The position numbers and the translations under genes are program-made. The notes beneath the pieces are model-generated. The model searched no databases, was not told the DNA's origin, and was given only the letters and a program-made list of their open reading frames with translations. Positions 25,823-34,500 of a stretch of 64,000 bases of DNA are shown piece by piece. How positions within the stretch are numbered: position 1 is the stretch's first letter; every line of letters starts with the position of its first letter. The DNA is from Clostridia bacterium (GTDB taxonomy: Bacteria > Bacillota > Clostridia > Oscillospirales > CAG-272), in assembly GCA_017411745.1 (NCBI GenBank), contig JAFQPM010000021.1, positions 1-64,000 on the forward strand. Reading direction: 5' to 3'.

Positions 25823-27103
25823 ATGGAGTTTTATTCAATCGCAGAAGTAGCAGAAATGTCTGGACAAAGTCAAAAAACAATACGCAGGCATATTGCTTCT
25901 GGCAAGCTTAAAGCTGATAGAGTTGGAAATAGATATCGCATTACCAAGGATCAATACGAAAAATGGTTAATATCTGATCTTGATCCCGAAAAAGATAATA
26001 TCTTTAATGAAACCATTGTTGGAGAAGAAAATGGTGACTCAGTTAATTGGATAGACATAACTGATAAATGGGTTTACGATGGTTGGTCCAACACCAATTA
26101 TAGAAATGGCTTTAATTTTATTGATTTGTTTTCTGGCGCTGGTGGTCTTAGTTGCGGCTTAACTATGGCAGGATTTACACCTATAGGAAGCGTGGAAATT
26201 ATGCCTGAAGCGGTGTCTACTTATCGATATAACTTTGTTGAAACTAAAGGATTTGACGAGAATGTTGAAACAAGAGACATAAGAGAAGAAAATGTTAAGC
26301 AAGAATTGTATAAATCCGTTAAAGACAAACACGTGCATCTGATAGTAGGCGGCTTCCCTTGCCAAGGCTTTAGTATGGCTGGTCATCGTGTTGTTACTGA
26401 CCCAAGAAACAGCTTATATCTTGAAATGCTTGAAATAGTAAAAAACATTCAACCCGACTATGTAGTTATGGAAAATGTCGAAGGTCTTAGATCAATGTTA
26501 GATGGTAAGGTTGAAGCAAAAATTATCAGTGACTATAAGGAAGCAGGATATGATATCAACGTAACTGTTCTTAATAGCGCAGATTATGGTGTCCCTCAGA
26601 TTAGACGAAGGGTAATTTTTATTGGAAACAAACACGGTCTAACCAATTTCCATCCAAAGCCTATATACTCACCCGATAATTATGTCACTTTAGGTGAGGG
26701 CATAAAAAGATTTATGGCTATTCCCGAAAACAAACAAGTTAATCACATCTTCACAAGGCATTCTGAAAAAATGATAGCACAAATGGAAGCTCTTCCCGAA
26801 GGTCAAAGTCTCTATGGAAATTATTCTGATGCTTGGAAAAAATCTCCCTGGGACAAGCCTTCTTGTACAGTCAAAGAAAATCATGGTGGTGTAAATATTC
26901 ATCCCAAGCTTCCTAGAGTTTTGACCCCCAGAGAATTAGCTGCTCTTCAGTCATTTCCTGACGACTTTATTTTCCAAGGTTCTAAGAAGTGGCAACTTGT
27001 TCAAATTGGAAATGCAGTTCCCGCTTTGCTTGGAAAAGCAATCGGTGTAGCTGTTATGAAGGGCTTACAACAAATTGATGAAGATATCGAAAACAAAGGA
27101 TAA
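25823..27103 (+). CDS. HTH-fused C5-cytosine methyltransferase
   Basis: 426 residues from ATG 25823 (GGAGGG ribosome site). Residues 1-50 are a MerR/excisionase-type HTH (SIAEVAEMSGQSQKTIRRHI). The rest is a complete cytosine-5 methyltransferase: motif I FIDLFSGAGG near 100, motif IV GGFPCQGFS with nucleophile Cys180, motif VI MENVEG, motif VIII QIRRRVIF and motif X QIGNAVP. It protects host DNA, and the HTH probably lets it repress its own promoter. Followed after 5 bases by a second methyltransferase. Confidence 0.93.
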   Translation: MEFYSIAEVAEMSGQSQKTIRRHIASGKLKADRVGNRYRITKDQYEKWLISDLDPEKDNIFNETIVGEENGDSVNWIDITDKWVYDGWSNTNYRNGFNFIDLFSGAGGLSCGLTMAGFTPIGSVEIMPEAVSTYRYNFVETKGFDENVETRDIREENVKQELYKSVKDKHVHLIVGGFPCQGFSMAGHRVVTDPRNSLYLEMLEIVKNIQPDYVVMENVEGLRSMLDGKVEAKIISDYKEAGYDINVTVLNSADYGVPQIRRRVIFIGNKHGLTNFHPKPIYSPDNYVTLGEGIKRFMAIPENKQVNHIFTRHSEKMIAQMEALPEGQSLYGNYSDAWKKSPWDKPSCTVKENHGGVNIHPKLPRVLTPRELAALQSFPDDFIFQGSKKWQLVQIGNAVPALLGKAIGVAVMKGLQQIDEDIENKG

Positions 27104-27108
27104 CAAGT

Positions 27109-27894
27109 ATGTCTCGCTATAATGATTTAGATATGCAAAGATGGCACGAATATGAAGACGTGCTAACTACATCGTTTTGGACCTTTCAAAGAGAAAATTC
27201 AGGTGTACATAACGCTAGCTATCATGGTAATTTTATTCCTCAAGTTCCGCGTCAACTTTTCACTAGATATACAAAAAAAGGTGACTGGATCTTAGATCCC
27301 TTTATGGGAAGTGGCACTTCATTAATAGAAGCTCAAAGAATGGGCCGCAACTCAATTGGAATAGAACTACAACCAGAAGTAGCTAAAGAAGTTGTTGGAC
27401 GACTAAGACAAGAAATGAATCCTGACTGTTCAACAAATGTTTTGGTTGGAGATAGCAAAACTATTGATATAGAGAATGTCTTAAGAACCCATAACATTAA
27501 AAAATACCAATTCGTAATTTTTCATCCGCCCTACTGGGACATCATTAAGTTTTCCGAAAATGAGAACGATCTTTCTAATACAAAAACCTTGGATGAATTT
27601 TTAGATTCATTTGGGCAAGTAATAGATAACACAACTCAGCACCTTGAGAAAAACCGATACTGTGCAGTTGTAATTGGCGATAAGTATGCAAATAGTCAAA
27701 TCGTTCCGCTTGGCTTTCATTGTATGAACCTTTTCCTACAACGTGGATTTATGATGAAAGCTATTCTCGTCAAGAATTTCGATAAGACTCGTGGAAAGAT
27801 GAATCAAAAAGCAATTTGGCGTTATAGAGCTCTTGCTAGTGATTTTTACGTTTTTGACCACGAATACATCTTTATATTCAAAAAGGTGAAGTAG
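27109..27894 (+). CDS. DNA amino-methyltransferase (N6-A or N4-C)
   Basis: 261 residues. AdoMet-binding motif I DPFMGSGTS (63-71) precedes catalytic motif IV HPPYW (139-143), a variant of DPPY with His in place of Asp. The order I then IV excludes the beta class. Paired with the C5 enzyme, it suggests an asymmetric recognition site whose strands are methylated by different enzymes (inference). AAGGA ribosome site. Confidence 0.85.
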   Translation: MSRYNDLDMQRWHEYEDVLTTSFWTFQRENSGVHNASYHGNFIPQVPRQLFTRYTKKGDWILDPFMGSGTSLIEAQRMGRNSIGIELQPEVAKEVVGRLRQEMNPDCSTNVLVGDSKTIDIENVLRTHNIKKYQFVIFHPPYWDIIKFSENENDLSNTKTLDEFLDSFGQVIDNTTQHLEKNRYCAVVIGDKYANSQIVPLGFHCMNLFLQRGFMMKAILVKNFDKTRGKMNQKAIWRYRALASDFYVFDHEYIFIFKKVK

Positions 27895-27912
27895 AAACCT
27901 ACTTCACCTTTT
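27881..27912. terminator. bidirectional terminator built from two gene ends
   Basis: A perfect 14-bp stem (AAAAGGTGAAGTAG) with loop AAAC contains the last codons of both convergent genes (27894 and 27899). Confidence 0.85.
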
Positions 27913-28558
27913 CATTTATTACTCTGTTAAGTTCTTTTCTCCATTTTGACGGATTATACCAAAAACAGCCTTCGCATCCGTTTTTATCGTCATATTTTTT
28001 GTTTCCAACATACCAAAACTCAATATCTCGATAACCGTTCGCTCTGTTCCCTGTTTTTTTGCATTCTTCGCAGTATCTTGATTTTAAAAGATTGTTTTTC
28101 TCCGTCAGGAGCATAAACTTATCTACTATCTGCTCGTCACTTAAGCCCGTATTATCATCTTCACTCCCAACCCACCTGACCTGTGGAATTCTATGGTCAA
28201 GTTCCAAATCTTTAGCTGGCTCTACGCGAAGAGTATATTCATCAACACAACCAAACAACTTCTTTGCTCGAATGATAACATCTTCTGGAATATTAGATCT
28301 AGCTTTTATTCCAGAGAGATCTAGTTCAGTTGTTTTTAGTTTTCTGTGTATAGTTTGGGTTCCACAAGTAGGACAATTAATTTTCTTGAACCAATTACCA
28401 TTTTCATCTTGATCTAATTGAATTCCCTTTTCTTGTCTCCAAACCTGCCACGTTTTAGCCTGACCACTTTTCAGCTCACATTTAGTGCAATGCCAATTGC
28501 AGTCAGACATCGTTTCAAAATCCAAATATTGATTGCTTCCTTTTTTGAAGGGGTTCAT
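27899..28558 (-). CDS. HNH restriction-type endonuclease A
   Basis: 219 residues. Two N-terminal CxxC pairs (CTKC, CPTC), an HNH core around LELDHRIP with downstream Asn/Lys (NNLLKSRYCEEC) and a C-terminal CEGCFWYNPSKW element. The same C-terminal element occurs in the next gene. Convergent with the methyltransferases; likely one subunit of the cognate nuclease. Confidence 0.75.
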   Translation of the reverse strand: MNPFKKGSNQYLDFETMSDCNWHCTKCELKSGQAKTWQVWRQEKGIQLDQDENGNWFKKINCPTCGTQTIHRKLKTTELDLSGIKARSNIPEDVIIRAKKLFGCVDEYTLRVEPAKDLELDHRIPQVRWVGSEDDNTGLSDEQIVDKFMLLTEKNNLLKSRYCEECKKTGNRANGYRDIEFWYVGNKKYDDKNGCEGCFWYNPSKWRKELNRVINEKVK

Positions 28559-28576
28559 TTATTCACTCCTGATCAC

Positions 28577-29179
28577 TTAATTCTTCTTTGTGAGGTGTTT
28601 CTTAAATTCCAGCGGATCATACCAATAACACCCAACGCAGGCATTTTCCTCTCCGTGATGCTCTGCACCACCTGCATAGTAAGACATAGGATATCCTAAC
28701 TTTTTTGCATCATATCTTATGCCGCTTCTGCGACACTCCTTGCAGTACTGACGTTTTGCATCATTTGCTGCCTTGCTGAGAGGCTGAAAATCTGAAAGTC
28801 TCTGATCTTCATTTCTCATTACTCGAGCCTCATTCTTCATACCATTCTTATGGTCTACTTCAGGATTTGAGGTTCCTAAAACAACACAACGTTGAGCTCT
28901 GATGACACGTTTAATTTCTGGACTAATGTTCTGGGAGAAATCGCCGTCGTTGAAACCATTCAACCGTACTCTGTCGATTCCATTTCCAGATGTGATGCTT
29001 TTATCAAATTCAACTATGTACCTTTTAGCAAGAGTAGATTCTTTTCTTGCCCAAGAAGCACCATTACCAAACTTGAGTTCTGCATACTCCCCAACAAACT
29101 CGGTAGTATTCACCCATCTGCTGACTCCATTTTCATTTGGCTGAGCAAGTTGAAGAAACAGTTCTGTTTTAGTAGCCAT
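28577..29179 (-). CDS. HNH restriction-type endonuclease B
   Basis: 200 residues, paralogous to 27899-28558 over the last ~90 residues: PEVDHKNG, LSKAANDAKRQYCKEC, then CVGCYWYDPLEF. It lacks the N-terminal CxxC pairs and has its own N-terminal domain. Two related but different nucleases beside two different methyltransferases resemble heterodimeric type II enzymes. It precedes gene A by 18 bases, so they are co-expressed. Confidence 0.75.
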   Translation of the reverse strand: MATKTELFLQLAQPNENGVSRWVNTTEFVGEYAELKFGNGASWARKESTLAKRYIVEFDKSITSGNGIDRVRLNGFNDGDFSQNISPEIKRVIRAQRCVVLGTSNPEVDHKNGMKNEARVMRNEDQRLSDFQPLSKAANDAKRQYCKECRRSGIRYDAKKLGYPMSYYAGGAEHHGEENACVGCYWYDPLEFKKHLTKKN

Positions 29180-29351
29180 AATAGCACCTCCAAAAGCAAA
29201 TCATTTATCTGTATCCTCATTGTACCACTTTTTTTGACAAAAATCAAGTACCCTATATTATTTTTTCATTTACCGATGTTGGCACAGATATATTTGATCC
29301 CCTATCAATAAAAACGCTGGTCTAGGCTTTGAACTTGAAGCTGCAAGTTCG

Positions 29352-29411
29352 TGCCACGCAATCACTCAAGCTTTGTTACGCAAGCTGCCACGCAAAGCGA
29401 TTTGACAAAGC
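29352..29411. repeat. second triple TGYYACGCAA motif with hairpin
   Basis: Copies at 29352 (TGCCACGCAA), 29374 (TGTTACGCAA) and 29386 (TGCCACGCAA), spacing 22 and 12, identical to the spacing at 4111-4154. GCTTTGT (29370-29376) and ACAAAGC (29405-29411) form a stem in the same relative place as the left copy but with different bases. Confidence 0.55.
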
Positions 29412-29415
29412 AAAA

Positions 29416-29451
29416 GCGCGCCATCAGAATCGTCTAGATTCTGTGGCACGC
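29416..29451. other. unexplained strong hairpin
   Basis: GCGCGCCA and CAGAATC pair with GATTCTG and TGGCACGC around loop GTCTA, with one bulge and one mismatch. No T run follows, so not an ordinary terminator. It fills part of the 440-base gap between 29179 and 29622. Confidence 0.5.
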
Positions 29452-29491
29452 TCAGGCTTGAAGCTGTGCGATAAAGCTAAAAACAAGGTTT

Positions 29492-29564
29492 CTGGGTGTG
29501 GCGCAGCTGGTAGCGCGCTACCTTGGGGTGGTAGAGGCAGCAAGTTCGAGCTTTGTCGCTCAAA
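29492..29564 (+). tRNA. tRNA-Pro(GGG)-like gene, 3' end altered
   Basis: A cloverleaf can be drawn: acceptor CTGGGTG/CGCTCAA, D-arm GCGC/GCGC, anticodon arm CTACC-TTGGGGT-GGTAG with anticodon GGG at 29525-29527, T-arm GCAAG-TTCGAGC-TTTGT. Position 1-72 is C-A where bacterial tRNA-Pro has C-G, positions 4-69 and 6-67 are G-U, and no CCA follows; the sequence runs straight into a terminator. Either a weak functional gene or one whose 3' end was replaced by recombination. Confidence 0.6.
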
Positions 29565-29600
29565 AAAAGCATTGAAACCATTAAAGTTTCAATGCTTTTT
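29564..29600. terminator. terminator near the tRNA and the YwaF gene
   Basis: AAAAAGCATTGAAA and TTTCAATGCTTTTT form a 14-bp stem around a 9-base loop. It closely matches the hairpin at 4070-4107. Confidence 0.8.
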
Positions 29601-29621
29601 CTCTTCCCCACACTCGTACGA

Positions 29622-30569
29622 TTATATATCAGAACGAGCCTCCCAGACAGCATAAAGCTGCATTTTGCGGCTCACGTTGATCGTCTCGCCGAGAGCGTAC
29701 TTGACCTCACCGTCGGGAACGTCGCTCCAACCGACAAGTGTGTAGCCTTCCCTTTCAAATCCGCCCTCAAGCAATTTCAGGTCGCATCTGGTCGTGCCGT
29801 AAAGCTTTTTTACGCCCTTTGCGCGAGCTGATAAGCCTCCGTTGCCAACGAGCAGTATCGTGCGCGTAAACGGCAGAGAGAGCAAAAAGAAGAATATGAC
29901 TACGATAACGAACGCGGGCGCCAGATGCCAGTACGGCACTCCTATCAGCTTATGGAAGGTGCTGAGGATCGGTATACCGTCGGTGTTGTAGATATACGAA
30001 AAGCTCTGATTCTCCGCCATTATTCCCGCGCTCTTGAGTATTTCGGATATAACGTATACGAGAGTGAAATACCCAAAAACACAGCCGCTGACGGGCAAAA
30101 TATACTTTCTCTCGGGGCGAAGTCTGCCCGAAGCGAACATCCAAAGCGGGCATATCATAGCAAAGCTGTGATAGAGCCAGGAGTTGAACACGATAGGCTC
30201 GTACCAATTAGCGCCTCCCCAGCGTGGATTGAGCGCAACGAGCGTGGTAGCCGCGGCAAACATCGAAAAGTAGAATGAATATTGCCTTGCCAGCTTGAAT
30301 TTCGGTATAAGCATAAGCGGCAGTAGAATAAAGTTAAAATTACAGACCTGAAGCTGCTGCATAAGCAGAGTTTTAAGGTCAAGACCTCCCTTCCATGATA
30401 GCCCCATAGCAAAGCGATAAAATATCGCGCTTGAGCATATCACAACGGAGATGACTATCAACAAGTCCTGCCACTTTCTCGGCAGCTTTGCCACAGCCAA
30501 GCAGCTCAAAACCATAAACGCCGCCGTGGCAAGAAATAAAACTATGTGTTGTATGCTTCCTGGTGTCAT
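29622..30569 (-). CDS. YwaF-family membrane protein with InlB-type repeat
   Basis: 315 residues. About seven hydrophobic segments in the first ~240 residues with the spacing of TIGR02206/YwaF proteins (conserved LLMQQLQVCNF and WLYHSFAMICP regions). The last ~45 residues are an InlB B-repeat-like beta unit (EREGYTLVGWSD, LYAVWEA), usually found in surface proteins. It starts 2 bases after the stop of the upstream gene, the end of the pilus operon. Function unknown. Confidence 0.75.
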   Translation of the reverse strand: MTPGSIQHIVLFLATAAFMVLSCLAVAKLPRKWQDLLIVISVVICSSAIFYRFAMGLSWKGGLDLKTLLMQQLQVCNFNFILLPLMLIPKFKLARQYSFYFSMFAAATTLVALNPRWGGANWYEPIVFNSWLYHSFAMICPLWMFASGRLRPERKYILPVSGCVFGYFTLVYVISEILKSAGIMAENQSFSYIYNTDGIPILSTFHKLIGVPYWHLAPAFVIVVIFFFLLSLPFTRTILLVGNGGLSARAKGVKKLYGTTRCDLKLLEGGFEREGYTLVGWSDVPDGEVKYALGETINVSRKMQLYAVWEARSDI

Positions 30570-30570
30570 A

Positions 30571-31497
30571 TTATTCTGTAATTGTTATTTCGTAGGTTGT
30601 TTCGACTAAAATGCCGCCTTCCTTGTATTTGACCGTAAGCGTGTAGGGGCCTTTTTCCCCTTTCTCAAATGCCGCTTGTGCCGCTTCCCAACCGTAAACG
30701 TAACTGTTTACAAGACTGATGCGTTTGGTTGTACCGTCCTTGTATTCGCGAACGATAACTCCGCCGCTGGTATCAAGCCATTCGTCAGCCTTATATTCGA
30801 TTTTAGGAAGCTCCTCAAGATAAATTCCTACCAATGTCGACGTAGGCTTTGGCGTCTCCTTTACCGTGATAGAAAAAGTCGCAATAAAGCCCTCGTACTG
30901 TACGCTTATAGTCTGCTTTTCCGCAGGTTCGGTATTATCAAATCCGGTTATTATACATTTGGAGATCGGAACTGTAGTTTGCTTGCCGTTTCTGCGAGTA
31001 ACAGTTATCTTCAAGCCCTCATAATCCGCTTCTTCGCCAACGTAATATGTCGTTTTGTTAGGTGTAGAGGAAATTGAGATATGACCGATCTCGTTTCCCT
31101 GCTTATTGGCACCTATGACTATCACTAAAAGCATGGAAATAAGCGCTATTACCACGACAAGAGAGATTGAAATACCAATTATCGACTTGACGTTTTTAGG
31201 CTTACGAGCGCCCGAACCGCTATTCTTTTTTAAATTAACCGTATTCAGAGGCTGTGCGCCCTTCGGCTGCCTCTGCTGTTTTATTTTTACGTGCGATTCC
31301 TGCTTGACCTTTACGGGCTTTTCCCGCTTAACCTTGACAAGTCTTTCTGCCTTGGGGGTTTTAGGAGCCTTCGCGGGCTTGCTTATTTTCAAATTTACGG
31401 TATTGTCCTTCTTTGAAGGTCTGGGGGCTTTTGGTTCTTTAGGAGCCTTAACTTGCTTTTCTTTTTTTGGTTTTGTAGGCTTAAAATTAACAGCCAT
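30571..31497 (-). CDS. membrane-anchored Ig-like protein
   Basis: 308 residues: a Lys/Pro-rich cytoplasmic tail (about 1-100), one membrane segment (about 105-128, SLVVVIALISMLLVIVIG) and an external part with two Ig-like (Big_3-type) domains (TYYVGEEADYEGLKITV, YKADEWLDTSGGVIV). An anchor or adaptor for surface structures is inferred from its place between the Hint prepilin and the YwaF gene. GGAGG start site. Confidence 0.7.
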   Translation of the reverse strand: MAVNFKPTKPKKEKQVKAPKEPKAPRPSKKDNTVNLKISKPAKAPKTPKAERLVKVKREKPVKVKQESHVKIKQQRQPKGAQPLNTVNLKKNSGSGARKPKNVKSIIGISISLVVVIALISMLLVIVIGANKQGNEIGHISISSTPNKTTYYVGEEADYEGLKITVTRRNGKQTTVPISKCIITGFDNTEPAEKQTISVQYEGFIATFSITVKETPKPTSTLVGIYLEELPKIEYKADEWLDTSGGVIVREYKDGTTKRISLVNSYVYGWEAAQAAFEKGEKGPYTLTVKYKEGGILVETTYEITITE

Positions 31498-31588
31498 AGT
31501 TTTCCTCCAAAATAAAGGTTATAATGGTGATCCACCCACCCCGAGAGGGTGGGTGGCAGAAAATTTTAATTAGGAAATAATTACATAA

Positions 31589-34500
31589 TTATTTCCACAG
31601 GCCATTCTTGAAGGCAAGCATCTTCTCAAGGAAGTAGACCAAGTCATCATAAGTAATAATACCCTTACTAACAGCGACCTTAAAGTATTGAGCATTGAGA
31701 GCCACGAACTCATCCTCTGTCATAATATCAGCGAGGTCAGCATAGGTATATAGGCCATATAGTTCAATGTCAGTCTGCATTTGAACCTTATCAAATGCCA
31801 TATCTTGGGTAACATCAAACGGCATATAGAAATTACCCAATCCCTCTGTGGGAGTCAAAGTAAGCATGCCCTCTAGGAAGCAGTTGTAATGCTTGTCAGA
31901 CAAAACAGAATAACTATCTGTTACCTGAATTTCAGAATGACAATCAACCATTTTTACTTTGCTGAGGCCAGATTCTCCCGCTCTGATGAAGTTATGGCCA
32001 ACATAATCTTTTGCATTTTCTGCATTAAGGAATACAAATTCACCAAGATCCGCGTCGAAGATGCCATGTTCGCCAATAATGTTTATTACAGTTCCGTCAT
32101 CAAAATACAGAGCGGTTACAATCTGCTCAGCTACACCGTGATTACCAATAGCAGAAGCGGGGACAACATCATATTTACCATCATAGAAGTTCCAAACCAG
32201 CAACATATCCTCGTATGTTACATATTGAATTTCCTTCTGAGTACCGTCGGCCAATGTTACCAGAGTGTCAGGAGTAACACAACTATTCTTCTTTGCGAGA
32301 GTAAATGTAGCCGTATTCTTAACAGTCGTACCATTCTTTCCAGTATAGGAATATGTGAATGTAACAGTCTTATCTGTAGAATCATCATCCGCCTTACTAT
32401 CATACATCCAATAGTTAGTACCGTCAACTTGTGTTCCGGTCACCTCACTATCGCTAGCCTTAATAGACAAACCATTCAGATTAGATGCGGAAATAGATAC
32501 TGTGAAGCTTGTGCCATCATCATTATAATCGGTAATTACCAAGCCTCCCAAAACTTCATAGTATGCCGAATAGTCCTTGTCAAATACCGAACCACTTTCT
32601 ACCCACTTGGAGGTCTTGGTAAGACCGTCTACGTTTATTACTGCACTAGGATGGTTGCTGTTCGATACAACCACCGTAACCTCATACGTGTATTCATTGT
32701 TTGCGGTCTGCTTGGAACCATCATTATTAAAGAACCAGTTATCCGTAACCACATAAGTAAGCGTATATGTGCCTGCCTTATTAAAGGTGACCTTTTTGCC
32801 ATTCACAGTGCCGCCAGTGCAGGAAATGTTGACAGCAATAGTCTGACCTGAATATTTAGATACAGTATATACAGATGCATCCAACGTGCACGTTTCACCC
32901 GCGGGAATATCTATTTTGTACTGAACTACACCATTCGTAAGTGTAAGATTATGCTTGAATACAGGCTTCAATACCGCCTGTGTGTTAGGAACATAACTGT
33001 TGTCGTAGCTGGGAATAGCGCTTACAGCAGGGCTAGGTATATGCGTATAAATAGTAGCATCGTACGTCTCACCCATCACTTTCACAGAAGCATCAGTAGT
33101 GCTATAGGGCACAGAAGCCTTGTTTGTACGATTATCATTCACTGCCTTAGTTCTCGTTCCAAGGAACAGAATACCTGTGTTGATGTACTTTGTTCCACCA
33201 ACCTCGTGGTAAAGGCTGGAATTATTTACTAAGTTGCTGGCAATAGACTGAATGTCACTATCCAAATACTGCTTATCACTCTCTGATACCCAGTTATACT
33301 GGTTGAGTGTGCCTTCCAACGTAACATCACACGTATTACTAATACCGGATTCCACAATTACACCTGCACCAAGAACCGTACCGGAACCAATGGTAGCGGT
33401 TGTAGGCACCTGCACCGTTGTAACATCCTTCAGGGTAAGAGAACCGGTTTGCAACCAAAGGTTACAATAGTTACCACCCACCAGAGTAGTATTTTCAACG
33501 TACAAGGACGTACCGTTAGCCATAACGGGCTCACGGAAACCGGAAATATAAGAGTTAGAAATTGTTGCATTTCCGGTCGTATAAATTCCCGCAACATAAT
33601 AAGGCTTGCTGGAAGAAACCTCGCTCTGATAGATCAGCTCAGGATATACAGGACCATTGATCACAACATTATCAATAGTACCACCATTCAAATAGAACAG
33701 CGCGTTGTTAGAGTTAGTTGTAGCACTAGTAAAGCTCTGCGCATTGATCGCAAATCCGTTACCGTAAATAGTACCGGAAATAGCAGTCTTGTTAGCAGTT
33801 CCCCAAGTAATATCATTAAGCAGAACGTAGTTAGTAGCGCCGCTGAAATCACTCGCAGAGGTCACGTTCTTACCGTTTACGACCTCAACTGCAAGGGTTG
33901 CTGTTCCCTGTTCCGTAGTTACTTCTATGATCGCAACACCCGTGCCGCTGAATTTAATGGTACTGCTTGCCCAAGTATCCTTTGTCAAGTCGGAGGTATA
34001 GGTTGCCGTGAAGCCACTGCCGCTTGTTGCGATCGCGTTGAGGGTTCCCGTACCTGAGGTCTTGGAAGCATCGAAGATATTCAACGTAATGGAATCAGGT
34101 GCCTTCTCCGTATTGAACAGCTTATCCAAAGTAAAGGCATTTCCGTTACCCACGCGGAAGAGATAGGTCGCACCCATCTTAACGTCCTCGGTAATATCGT
34201 TGACCTCGAACGGACTCGAGGAATTATCAACTACCTCAATTGCAACGGTATCGGTAATGTATTCACCGACCTTGATCGTCAAATTCTGTGTGCCAAATTC
34301 TTCTTTCGTAAGCACAAGATTGTTGCCGTCGATGGTAAATACATTTCCCTCACCCAATTCAAAACTAAGAGTATCGTCAAGCTCGATTCCCTCGATGGTG
34401 TAGTTATATGAATAAGCAGAAATGCTGCCCAGCGAGTACGAATCCTTTGTTCCGTCGTACGTTATCGTAGAAGCGAGTACATCGCCCGCATTGTCGAGCT

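Noticed and set aside
29329..29655. 108-codon plus-strand ORF
   Set aside because: It runs through the tRNA-Pro cloverleaf and a terminator, with no ribosome site or recognisable protein.
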